Assembly: GCF_023845585.1 (NCBI RefSeq)
Contig: NZ_JAMQHS010000017.1
Span: 1 to 40,170 of the forward strand
Source of the DNA: Clostridium sp. CMCC3677
GTDB lineage: Bacteria > Bacillota > Clostridia > Clostridiales > Clostridiaceae
Length of the DNA: 40,170 nucleotides
Reading direction: 5' to 3'
Positions 16,067-23,511 of this stretch are shown here, piece after piece. The stretch's first letter is position 1; each line of letters starts with the position of its first letter. Below the pieces are notes generated by a model. It ran no database searches, had not been told where the DNA came from, and saw only the letters and a program-made list of their open reading frames with translations. The position numbers and the translations under genes are program-made.

Positions 16067-16520
16067 AATCGATAGATATATAAATATAGATTTCTGCATT
16101 TTCCATATCACAATTTTGATATTCCTCAAAATCACATCTATAATTTCTATTTAATTTCATATTCCATAACTCTTGCCAAAAATTATTAACTGCTTGTTGT
16201 ACTTGTCCATGAACAATAAACTTAGCATATTTTCCAGCTGGAATAATTTTTACTATAGTGCCTTCACTCATATTTTCTGCATCACTAACTTCACACCCTA
16301 CCGTAACACTATACTCGCTATTAACATCACTTTCATAATCAGAGTAAATACCTATTGCTTTATCATTTGATTTATTTTTAATAGTATTATATACTCCACC
16401 TTCATAAAGATTTTGCCACAGTGATCCTATTATCTCCGTCATATTATCATCACAATTTTTTGTCCTAGCAGTTACCCCTACTACTTTCTTTTCTTTTAAA
16501 TTTACAACCTCATAATTCAT
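16065..16520 (-). CDS. GyrI-like/AraC effector-binding domain protein
   Basis: A 151-residue stand-alone small-molecule-binding domain of the GyrI-like (AraC effector-binding) family: MNYEVVNLKEKKVVGVTART at the start, GCEVSDAE and PAGKYAKFIVHG in the middle, and a C-terminal YIYISID strand. Such proteins bind ligands or cap other proteins. It starts 67 bp after the WYL regulator and is co-directional, so the two may form an operon in which this protein senses a compound for the regulator (inference). The ribosome binding site is GAGAGG. Its TAG stop is made at the edge of repeat copy R2. Confidence 0.85.
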   Translation of the reverse strand: MNYEVVNLKEKKVVGVTARTKNCDDNMTEIIGSLWQNLYEGGVYNTIKNKSNDKAIGIYSDYESDVNSEYSVTVGCEVSDAENMSEGTIVKIIPAGKYAKFIVHGQVQQAVNNFWQELWNMKLNRNYRCDFEEYQNCDMENAEIYIYISID

Positions 16521-16587
16521 ATTTGATTACCTCTCTTTCTTTGATAATCAAATCTTAACAAACATAACATGACATCTATATGTCATA

Positions 16588-17484
16588 TTATAAATATTTT
16601 TTTATAATTTCTTCTACTTTTTTCTTAAGTTCTTCTCTCATCTCTAACGGTTCAAGTATCTCAAGGCTATTTCCAAAACCAAGAAAATAATCATATAACC
16701 ATTTAGCTTTTGGAACACTTACTATAATATAAAATTCATCATTTTTTAAAGTAATTCTTCCATTTTTAAACTCATCGTAAACTCTGGAAGCCATAGAAAT
16801 ATGTACTTTAAGCTTCACTTCAATTAATTCTTCCTTTGGTGACATATCATAACTAATATCTAATGATGGTGTATTTACAAAGGTATCTTTTAAAATTTCT
16901 ATTTTTTCTATTCTTGTTAATTTAAAAAATCGCATATCTTTTCTTTTTCTACAATATCCATATATATACCAATTATATCCCTTGAATATCAATTTATACG
17001 GTTCTATAATACGCTCTGACCTCTCACCTTTATTGCTAAAATAAGAAATATATACTGCCTTTGAATTAATAATACTGTCTTTAATAATTTCAAAATTTTC
17101 TTTATCCTCTTCACTTTGCTCCCAACCTGAAAAATCAATCTCTATCCAATCAATTGCATTCTTCCTAAATAAACTTCTTAGTTTTAAAAAAGAATCATCT
17201 ACATTTATCTGTCCTGTAGCATTTACACTTTGTAATGCCATAAGTACTTGCTTCTGTTCACTATCAGACAATATAGCTTTATCTATAGAATAATTGTCTA
17301 AAATAGAAAGCCCGCCACCTTTACCCTGAGCTGAACAAATTGGTATACCATTTGTAGATAATATTTCAATATCCCTGTATATAGTTCTAACAGACACATT
17401 AAATTGCTCTGCTAATTCTGCAGCAGTAACACTCTTTTTACTAACTAATATATTTACAATAGAAAATAACCTATCTATTTTCAT
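16588..17484 (-). CDS. HTH-WYL (YafY-type) transcriptional regulator
   Basis: A 298-residue regulator with an N-terminal winged helix-turn-helix (VTAAELAEQFNVSVRTIYRD, residues 19-38) and a WYL domain at about 135-205 (AVYISYFSNKGERSERIIEP, then YNWYIYGYCRKRKDMRFFKL), plus the usual C-terminal WCX-like extension. WYL domains sense nucleic acid or nucleotide ligands in several defence and DNA-damage regulators. An extended -10 and a perfect 17-bp dyad lie upstream at 17556-17585 and suggest autoregulation. The ribosome binding site is GGAGATG. Confidence 0.9.
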   Translation of the reverse strand: MKIDRLFSIVNILVSKKSVTAAELAEQFNVSVRTIYRDIEILSTNGIPICSAQGKGGGLSILDNYSIDKAILSDSEQKQVLMALQSVNATGQINVDDSFLKLRSLFRKNAIDWIEIDFSGWEQSEEDKENFEIIKDSIINSKAVYISYFSNKGERSERIIEPYKLIFKGYNWYIYGYCRKRKDMRFFKLTRIEKIEILKDTFVNTPSLDISYDMSPKEELIEVKLKVHISMASRVYDEFKNGRITLKNDEFYIIVSVPKAKWLYDYFLGFGNSLEILEPLEMREELKKKVEEIIKKYL

Positions 17485-17553
17485 TTAACATCTCCAATAT
17501 CTTCTTTAATACTAATTAATTTTCCTACACTATACCCAATTTATTGTTTATAC

Positions 17554-17622
17554 AAATTATACCATTAAAACAAATACTATTTGTTCATATCTCTTTAATT
17601 TTTATAATAAATTGTGTAATAA
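17554..17622. repeat. 69-bp direct repeat, copy A (upstream of WYL regulator)
   Basis: It matches 19215-19283 at 66 of 69 positions by eye, in the same orientation. Both copies lie just upstream of a minus-strand gene start, and both hold the minus-strand TGGTATAAT extended -10 box. The three mismatches fall in or beside the dyad at 17569-17585. Confidence 0.9.
17556..17585 (-). promoter_or_regulatory. Extended -10 promoter and perfect dyad of the WYL regulator
   Basis: On the minus strand TGGTATAAT (17556-17564) is an extended -10 box. Directly upstream of it, AACAAATA-C-TATTTGTT (17569-17585) is a perfect inverted repeat with 8-bp arms around one base, in the -35 to -10 spacer region. This is a typical place for a repressor operator. 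Confidence 0.6.
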
Positions 17623-17720
17623 GAACAAAATCGCTAAGGCGACTTTAGAGCCGTCAATTTTTTTAGCCATGCACCCTTTCCAAACGCAGTGCAGGAATAA
17701 TGGTGCGGCATATGATTATT
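17623..17720. other. GC-richer structured non-coding segment
   Basis: This segment is visibly richer in G and C than its surroundings. It has a TCGC-TAAG-GCGA mini hairpin, GGC/GCC pairs near 17638-17655, and GCATGGC-like arms (GCCATGCACC near 17668 with GGTGCGGC near 17703). I see no credible reading frame on either strand. The segment TAAGAACAAAA followed by GCTAA recurs in weaker form at about 36118-36140. It may be a degraded interspersed repeat or RNA. Confidence 0.35.
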
Positions 17721-17811
17721 TTTTATTCTTTAGGGGTACTCATCATACCTTTAAAACACTGTATTCTAAAAGTTATCCACAAATTCTTTAATAATATAAA
17801 TTCCTAAAGAA

Positions 17812-17839
17812 TAAAAAAGCGTCTAGTTGTGAACTAGAC
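17812..17839 (-). terminator. Terminator of the Uma2 gene
   Basis: A perfect 8-bp stem GTCTAGTT/AACTAGAC with a 3-base loop lies 12 bp after the Uma2 stop. On the minus strand it is followed by GCTTTTTT. Confidence 0.85.
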
Positions 17840-17850
17840 ACTTACAAAAA

Positions 17851-18402
17851 TTATTCAAATATATCAGTTAAATTTATTTTTAAATCTGAAAATACAGTTG
17901 AACTATATTCATCACTATTCTTATATACATTAACTATCTGATATGCTCCATCAATCAATGCATGTTGGACAATAAAGCCAGTTTGTTCTACAAGGTTATA
18001 TTCTAATACCCCAAACCTTTCATAGGTATCATATTTTCTACCCTTATCAAATTTAGCAGTTGATTTTGATAATATCTCAAATATTACTTTTGGAGTGGAA
18101 GTAAAGCTTTCACCTTTTTTAGTTGCATCTTCACACATAATAAAAATATCTGGTTTATATTTTCTAATATCATCTTTATAATTAAATATTACCTCTATTT
18201 GTTCATCATAAGCTTGGCATTTTGAACCTTTTAAATATATTGAAAGTTCGGTTAAAATATTTCGTTTAATTTGATTATGTTTTATTGGTGCTGTTGAACT
18301 TAAGAATATTAAACCATTGTCATACTCTGCTTTTCCATCATAATGAGCTTGAATGTCTTCAAATTCTTCTTCACTATAATTATTTACATAGTCATAATTC
18401 AC
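17851..18402 (-). CDS. Uma2/DUF820 family predicted restriction-like endonuclease
   Basis: A 183-residue protein of the Uma2 family (PD-(D/E)xK fold). The family core is clear: KYKPDIFIMCED (about 77-88), then PKVIFEILSKSTAKFDKGRK (about 104-123) and YDTYERFGVLEYNLV. Asp in KPDI, Glu in FEILS and the following Lys give the nuclease triad. The biological role of stand-alone Uma2 proteins is not settled. The start codon is GTG (18402) with AGGAGG at good spacing. It is monocistronic with its own terminator. Confidence 0.88.
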   Translation of the reverse strand: MNYDYVNNYSEEEFEDIQAHYDGKAEYDNGLIFLSSTAPIKHNQIKRNILTELSIYLKGSKCQAYDEQIEVIFNYKDDIRKYKPDIFIMCEDATKKGESFTSTPKVIFEILSKSTAKFDKGRKYDTYERFGVLEYNLVEQTGFIVQHALIDGAYQIVNVYKNSDEYSSTVFSDLKINLTDIFE

Positions 18403-18627
18403 AAAATAACCTCCTTATTATATAGTCTCCTCATCGTAGACTATCTCAAATGTACACTTATTTCTTCCATTTTTAAACAAATTAAAAGTACATATAAATT
18501 TTAATTTTTTACCATTATATTTTTTCATTTATATCTATTTTATCATTTGTTTAATTTACTACCATAATTATATTAAATTCTTCATTCATTATCAATGAAA
18601 TCTAATTTATCATATATACTTATTATT

Positions 18628-19182
18628 CTAATTTTTAGAATGATTAATTTTTCTGTCATATCTATAATAAAAAAATGGCTTTTCTTTCTCCTCACCAGAA
18701 TTTAAAATCATTCTTGTCTCAACTTTTTTAAATCCAACTGATTCAATAACTTTTTGAGATGGATAATTATTTATTTCAACAATTGCTATAACAAAAGGAA
18801 AATTATAATTATCAAATCCCCATTCTAATATTGCCTTAGCTGCTTGTTTCATATACCCTTTTCCTGAGTATTTTTCAGATATAAAATATGCTATTTCAAT
18901 TTCATTATTAACTTCAAATTTAGTTTGTAGTGCTATTATTCCTAATATAGTATTATCTGATTTTTTTTCTATAACTAACTGACACCATAAATCATTTTCA
19001 TTCTGTTTATCATAAAAATCTATTACTTCAGAAATCCATTGTTTTGTTTCTTTCTTTGTACTTTTCCAATCTGGCATCCATTTTAAAATATATTCCTCAT
19101 TCCTTATTTCATGAAGTACATTTAAATCATTTAATTTTATATTTCTTAATATAAGATCTTTGGTTTCAATAATAATATTCAT
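18628..19182 (-). CDS. GNAT family N-acetyltransferase (RimJ/RimL-like)
   Basis: A 184-residue acetyltransferase that should use acetyl-CoA to modify an amine. The order is typical of the RimJ/RimL group: N-terminal TKDLILRNIKLNDL, a middle strand NTILGIIALQTK, the acetyl-CoA loop YFISEKYSGKGYMKQAAKAI, and IVEINNYPSQKVIESVGFKK near the end. I chose the ATG at 19182, since GGGGATGAG precedes it; a TTG at 19206 is less likely. Its upstream region is copy B of the 69-bp repeat and should supply its promoter. The substrate is unknown. Confidence 0.88.
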   Translation of the reverse strand: MNIIIETKDLILRNIKLNDLNVLHEIRNEEYILKWMPDWKSTKKETKQWISEVIDFYDKQNENDLWCQLVIEKKSDNTILGIIALQTKFEVNNEIEIAYFISEKYSGKGYMKQAAKAILEWGFDNYNFPFVIAIVEINNYPSQKVIESVGFKKVETRMILNSGEEKEKPFFYYRYDRKINHSKN

Positions 19183-19214
19183 CTTCTCATCCCCTACCAA
19201 ATTCAATTTTATGA

Positions 19215-19283
19215 AAATTATACCATTAAAATAAATACTATTTAATCATATCTCTTTAATTTTTATAATAAATTGTGTAATAA
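19215..19283. repeat. 69-bp direct repeat, copy B (between GNAT and sirtuin)
   Basis: It matches copy A (17554-17622) except at three positions. The TGGTATAAT box (minus strand, at 19217-19225) is kept and would serve the GNAT gene. The dyad is weakened to AAATA-C-TATTT because the outer AAC/GTT bases are changed. Confidence 0.9.
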
Positions 19284-19316
19284 TAAATATATAAATACAG
19301 TTTGGAGATGATTTTT

Positions 19317-20063
19317 ATGAGTATTGAAATAGATAAATTATCAGATATTTTAAAAAACAGCAATAACATAGTCTTCTTTGGCGGTGCAGGAATGTCAACC
19401 GAATCTGGAATACCTGATTTTAGAAGTGCTAATGGTTTGTTTAATAAAAAACTTAATGTAACTTTTACACCTGAACAATTAGTATCTCATAGCTTTTATA
19501 TTAGACATCCTGAAGAATTTTTTAACTTCTATAAAGCTAAACTTATATATCCAGATGCTAAACCAAATAGCGGACATATAGCACTCGCTAAACTCGAAGA
19601 AATGGGGAAACTTAAAGCTATTGTTACCCAAAATATAGATGGACTTCATCAAGCTGCTGGTTCTAAAAATGTTTTCGAACTACATGGATCTGTTCATAGA
19701 AATTATTGCACTAATTGTAATGCATTTTATGATTCAGATTTTATATTAGAATCAAAAGGAATTCCTATTTGCACAAAGTGTGAAGGAACTGTTAAACCAG
19801 ATGTTGTTCTTTATGAGGAAGGATTAGATGATAATACTATCACAGGTGCAATTAAAGCAATATCTAAGGCTGATACCTTAATTATAGGAGGTACTTCATT
19901 AGTTGTTTATCCAGCGGCTGGATTAATTGATTATTTTAGAGGTAAAAATCTTATTCTTATAAATAAAAGTTCTACTTCAGCTGACTCAAAGGCTAATCTA
20001 GTTATTAATGATTCTGTTGGAAAAGTTTTAAGTGAAGCAGTTAATAATTTAGCTCTATTTTAA
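19317..20063 (+). CDS. NAD-dependent protein deacylase (sirtuin)
   Basis: A 248-residue Sir2 family protein that removes acyl groups from lysine using NAD. NAD-binding GGAGMSTESGIPDFR (residues 22-36), TQNIDGLH (104-111), catalytic His123 in FELHGS, the zinc cysteines Cys131, 134, 152 and 155, and GTSLVVYPAAGL near the C-terminus are all present. The start is ATG 19317 with TGGAGATG upstream; the in-frame TTG at 19302 is inside that ribosome binding site. Its last codons and TAA stop lie inside the left end of repeat copy R3. It is divergent from the GNAT acetyltransferase, an appealing acylation/deacylation pairing, though a link is only inference. Confidence 0.93.
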   Translation: MSIEIDKLSDILKNSNNIVFFGGAGMSTESGIPDFRSANGLFNKKLNVTFTPEQLVSHSFYIRHPEEFFNFYKAKLIYPDAKPNSGHIALAKLEEMGKLKAIVTQNIDGLHQAAGSKNVFELHGSVHRNYCTNCNAFYDSDFILESKGIPICTKCEGTVKPDVVLYEEGLDDNTITGAIKAISKADTLIIGGTSLVVYPAAGLIDYFRGKNLILINKSSTSADSKANLVINDSVGKVLSEAVNNLALF

Positions 20064-20268
20064 ATGTGTGTTGATATATGCAATAGGTGAAGTGGCATTG
20101 TAATTGGACTTTTAGAACCCTTAATGAGTATTGTCACATTTACTGCTTGTCTCAATTTTATATTGGGAACAAGCTAAAATGGGACTATACTCATTTTAGT
20201 GTTCATAAGTTCAATTATTCCGTCCACTTTGCTTATGCATATATCAACACTCTGCTAAAACAGAGCCT
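20051..20268 (+). repeat. Palindromic interspersed repeat, copy R3 (full-length reference copy)
   Basis: This 218-bp copy folds on itself along its whole length by eye. AGCTCTATTTTA pairs with TAAAACAGAGCCT; GTGTTGATATATGCA with TGCATATATCAACAC; AAGTGG with CCACTT; TAATTGGAC with GTTCAATTA; AATGAGTAT with ATACTCATT; GTCACATTT with AAATGGGAC; and GCTTGT with ACAAGC around a TCAAT-TTTAT-ATTGG tip. Arms are about 100 bp with few mismatches. It looks like a foldback MITE; no coding potential is credible. The left end contains the sirtuin stop codon. Confidence 0.9.
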
Positions 20269-20348
20269 ATAATTTAAAATTTATCTTTATTCTAAACAAT
20301 AAAATTAAATTCATTAATTTTAATTGTTTGTATATATGAATTGCCTAT

Positions 20349-21266
20349 TCACATATATCCTTCAATTATTTTAATTACTACTTCTTCATTAAACTCAATT
20401 CCTTTTAAGCATTCTTGAATTTTGTTTAAATCTACTAACATAAGTGAATCAGTGAATATTTTACAATCCTTTATAATCCCATTAACAATATCTAAATTAA
20501 TCTCAACATTTCCAATTGAAAATTTTCTTTCTAAAGTTATATTGTAATTAGGACTTTCTCCAAAATTCCACTTTCTATCATTATATTTTTGAAAATGACT
20601 TGGAATGTAATCTTTTTTGCTATATTCTTTTATATTTGCAAATTCTCCATATACATTTAGAAATCCATTAATTAAAGCTTCCTTAACAATATTAGAATCA
20701 ATTTTTTTATCTAAATCCTTAAGATTAATAACTCTACTTCTAACAGACTTTATTCCCTTAGATTGTAATTTTAATTTAGATGGATTTAATGCTTTAGAAA
20801 GTTCATTTAAATTTATATCGATCATTATAGTTCCATGATGAAAATAGTTTCCATCTTCTGAATAAAATGCATGACCAGAAAATTTCTTATTATCTATAAG
20901 TAAATCATTTCTTCCTGATACTTCTGCAACCAATCCTAATCTTTTAATTCCATCGATTATTACTTTAAGCTGCTTTTCTAAATTCACATCTACCTCTTTA
21001 GTTAAAAAAGTAAAATTAAGATTTCCAAGATCATGAAAAACTGTTCCTCCACCAGATATTCTCCTAACTAATGTAATATTGTTTTCTTTCATATAATCTA
21101 AATTACATTCAGAATATGGGTTTTGATTTCTCCCTATAACTACAGTTCTATCATTTTGCCAAAGATATAATATATTTTCATTATCTTTCAAATTTCTAAG
21201 TAGTTCTTCTTCTAAAGCTAAGTTATAAGCTGGATCTACCTCTTTTGAAATGATAACTTTATTCAT
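20349..21266 (-). CDS. lplA: Lipoate-protein ligase A
   Basis: A 305-residue ligase that activates lipoate with ATP and attaches it to lipoyl domains. The family motifs are RRISGGGTVFHD (68-79), the DLLIDNKKFSGHAF stretch with the conserved Lys, and HHGTIMIDIN. A C-terminal accessory domain follows from about residue 230. It overlaps the upstream lpdA by 8 bp, so the two are translationally coupled; its likely substrate is the lipoyl domain fused to that LpdA. Confidence 0.93.
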   Translation of the reverse strand: MNKVIISKEVDPAYNLALEEELLRNLKDNENILYLWQNDRTVVIGRNQNPYSECNLDYMKENNITLVRRISGGGTVFHDLGNLNFTFLTKEVDVNLEKQLKVIIDGIKRLGLVAEVSGRNDLLIDNKKFSGHAFYSEDGNYFHHGTIMIDINLNELSKALNPSKLKLQSKGIKSVRSRVINLKDLDKKIDSNIVKEALINGFLNVYGEFANIKEYSKKDYIPSHFQKYNDRKWNFGESPNYNITLERKFSIGNVEINLDIVNGIIKDCKIFTDSLMLVDLNKIQECLKGIEFNEEVVIKIIEGYM

Positions 21267-22959
21267 GATTGTGTATAGCTCCTATAGATAGTCCTAAGGC
21301 ACTTTCATGTATTACTTCACCTGTAGTTGGATGTGCAAATATAGTTTCACAAATTTTTTCTTCACTAATATTATTTTTAATAATTAAAGTTAATGTGCTA
21401 ATTAATGAAGATGCATCTGCTCCAATAATAGATGCTCCAACTATTTTATTATTATTAATATCTTTAATTATTTTTATAAATCCTTTTTCTTCTCCCATAG
21501 TTAAAGCCTTACCATTAGCTGAATAAGGGAATTTACTTATCTTAATATTTAGTTCCTCTTTTAAACACTTATCTTCATTCATTCCAACTGATGCTATTTC
21601 TGGCACTGTGAAAATTACATTTGGTACATGATCATAGCTCATTTCTTTATTTTGACCTAATATATTATCAACAGCTAGCATTCCTTGATGTGAAGCAACA
21701 TGAGCTAATTGCATTATATTATTAACATCTCCTATAGCATACACACCTTCAACATTTGTTTCTAAATTAGAATTAACTTTAATTCCTCTTCTATTATCAT
21801 TTAATTCAAGATTTATATTTTCAACATTTAATCCATCAATATTAGGCTCTCTTCCTATTGCTACAAGTACATTTTCTGATACTAATAATTTTTCTTCTTC
21901 ATCTTTTTCAAAAGATACAATAGCATCGCCATCTTCAGATTTTTTAATCTCTGTAACTTTTGAGCTTGTATAGACATTAATTCCTTTATCAGTTGCAATG
22001 TCTTTTATCTCTTCAGAAATATCTTTATCCATCATTAGCAATAATCTATCTGCATATTCAACTACATTTACCTTTACTCCAAAGTTAGAGTAAATAAATG
22101 CAAATTCCATACCTATAACTCCACCACCAATTATTGTTATAGACTCAGGTAATTTTTCATTGCTTAATGCAGTAGTACTATTTAAAACAAATGGCATATC
22201 AATTCCTTTAATATTAATATTTGAAATTTTAGATCCAGTTGCTATAATTATATCTTTAGAATCTACTGTATACTCATCTTTACCCTTTTTTACAATAATA
22301 TTTTTATTATCTAAAAATGAAGCTTCTCCTTTTATAACTCTTACGCCATTTGCTTCTAGAAGATACTCTATTCCATTAACAAGTCTTCCTTTAACATCAT
22401 CTTTTCTTTTTACTACTTTTTTCATATCAACTTGTATATTATCAATAGTAAATCCAAACTCTTCACTGTTTAATGCATTATGAAATACCTCAGATGATTT
22501 TACAAATGCTTTTGTTGGAATACATCCTACATTTAAACAAGTGCCACCAAGATTTTCTTTCTCGATAATAACAGTATTTAATCCTTTTTTAGCTGCATAA
22601 ATAGCTGCAACATATCCTCCTGGACCTCCCCCTATTATTGTTAAATCAGCTGTAACATTTTCTTTTTTTCCCTTAAGCATAGAACCAAAATAATCAACCT
22701 TAGGAGTATTACTATTACTACTTATATTTTCTCCAGTTGCTAGAAATAATATTTGTCCAATCTCAACTTCGTCACCTTCAGATACTTTTATTTCATCTAT
22801 TTTAAAATCAAAATTTGCTTTAAAAGGTGTATTTCCTTTGCTTGTTTCTAATTGCATTAATACCTTCCCTTTTTTTACTTGCTCTCCTTCAGTCACACTA
22901 ATTTTTCCTACTTTAGCAGACTTATTATGTCCAGATAATGTTTCTAATCTTATATCCAT
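21259..22959 (-). CDS. lpdA: Dihydrolipoyl dehydrogenase with N-terminal lipoyl domain
   Basis: A 566-residue flavoprotein (E3) that reoxidises dihydrolipoyl groups with NAD. Residues 1-75 form a lipoyl domain whose attachment Lys41 lies in ETSKGN rather than the usual ETDKA. A linker (80-105) leads to the FAD site IIGGGPGGYVAA, the redox disulfide GGTCLNVGCIPTK (Cys141, Cys146), the NAD site GGGVIGMEF, and the C-terminal HPTTGEVIHES with the catalytic His-Glu pair. E3 proteins with a fused lipoyl domain are known from acetoin, pyruvate and glycine-cleavage systems. No E1 or E2 gene is next to it here. It is followed directly by lplA. Confidence 0.95.
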   Translation of the reverse strand: MDIRLETLSGHNKSAKVGKISVTEGEQVKKGKVLMQLETSKGNTPFKANFDFKIDEIKVSEGDEVEIGQILFLATGENISSNSNTPKVDYFGSMLKGKKENVTADLTIIGGGPGGYVAAIYAAKKGLNTVIIEKENLGGTCLNVGCIPTKAFVKSSEVFHNALNSEEFGFTIDNIQVDMKKVVKRKDDVKGRLVNGIEYLLEANGVRVIKGEASFLDNKNIIVKKGKDEYTVDSKDIIIATGSKISNINIKGIDMPFVLNSTTALSNEKLPESITIIGGGVIGMEFAFIYSNFGVKVNVVEYADRLLLMMDKDISEEIKDIATDKGINVYTSSKVTEIKKSEDGDAIVSFEKDEEEKLLVSENVLVAIGREPNIDGLNVENINLELNDNRRGIKVNSNLETNVEGVYAIGDVNNIMQLAHVASHQGMLAVDNILGQNKEMSYDHVPNVIFTVPEIASVGMNEDKCLKEELNIKISKFPYSANGKALTMGEEKGFIKIIKDINNNKIVGASIIGADASSLISTLTLIIKNNISEEKICETIFAHPTTGEVIHESALGLSIGAIHNHE

Positions 22960-22978
22960 CTTAAATTCTCCTTCTATG

Positions 22979-23020
22979 TAAAAAGGTTGTCATAAAATCA
23001 ATTAGATGTTATGAACAACC
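22979..23020 (-). terminator. Hairpin with T-run between ahpD-like gene and lpdA
   Basis: On the minus strand GGTTGTTCATAA pairs with TTATGACAACC (one bulge) and is followed by TTTTT. It should end or attenuate transcription from the ahpD-like gene before lpdA, so lpdA-lplA may be expressed at a different level. Confidence 0.7.
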
Positions 23021-23050
23021 CATATATTTTTATTTATATACAATTACTAC

Positions 23051-23404
23051 TTATTTAAAATCTTTTTCAAATTCATCAATTGAATCTTTTAATAATGTTA
23101 CTGAATAAGCCATTGTTGGGCCTCCACCAAATGCAACTGAAACCATTGCTGCTTCCATTATTTCTTCTCTAGTAGCGCCTGCTTCTAAAGCTTTAAAAGC
23201 ATGGAATACTATACAATATTCGCATCTGTTATATGTAGCTATACCAACACTAATTAATTCTTTTGTCTTATTGCTAATAGCACCATCCCCATAGTTTGTA
23301 CCAAGAAGATTCATAAATGCTTCAACATTAGCACCATTAGTTTCTCCTAGCGTATTTAACCCATTCATAAAATCATTTAACATTCCTCTAACATCTTTTT
23401 TCAT
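23051..23404 (-). CDS. Carboxymuconolactone decarboxylase/AhpD-like protein
   Basis: A 117-residue all-helical protein of the CMD/AhpD family. The redox motif CEYCIVFH (Cys61, Cys64, His68) is complete, followed by the typical AGATREEIMEAAMVSVAFGG. AhpD of mycobacteria links lipoylated proteins and Lpd to peroxiredoxin; here the neighbours are indeed lpdA and lplA, so a thiol-redox role through lipoyl groups is a reasonable inference. I chose ATG 23404, which follows GGAGG; the ATG at 23419 overlaps that ribosome binding site. Confidence 0.88.
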   Translation of the reverse strand: MKKDVRGMLNDFMNGLNTLGETNGANVEAFMNLLGTNYGDGAISNKTKELISVGIATYNRCEYCIVFHAFKALEAGATREEIMEAAMVSVAFGGGPTMAYSVTLLKDSIDEFEKDFK

Positions 23405-23452
23405 AATAAAAACCTCCATATAATTCTATTTTCTAAATTACTTTACATAGCA

Positions 23453-23511
23453 ATACTTAGTATAGCAAGTATCTTTGTATAAAAAATACCACATCAAAGT
23501 GGTATTGTCAA
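23453..23511 (-). promoter_or_regulatory. Possible promoter and operator between marR and the ahpD-like gene
   Basis: On the minus strand TTGACA (23506-23511) and TATTTT (23483-23488) are 17 bp apart; the first overlaps the marR stop codon. Downstream, ATACTTAGTAT (23453-23463) is a short perfect palindrome that could be a MarR-type operator. A terminator hairpin fills the spacer, so promoter and terminator compete for the same bases. Confidence 0.4.
23479..23506 (-). terminator. Terminator of marR
   Basis: AATACCAC/GTGGTATT is a perfect 8-bp stem with a 6-base loop, starting right after the marR stop and followed on the minus strand by a T-run. It separates marR from the ahpD-like gene. Confidence 0.8.

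Noticed and set aside
20087..20272. Open reading frame of 61 codons inside repeat R3 (and a similar one at 15942-16154 in R2)
   Set aside because: Both are translations of the palindromic repeat, change frame between copies and have no ribosome binding site.
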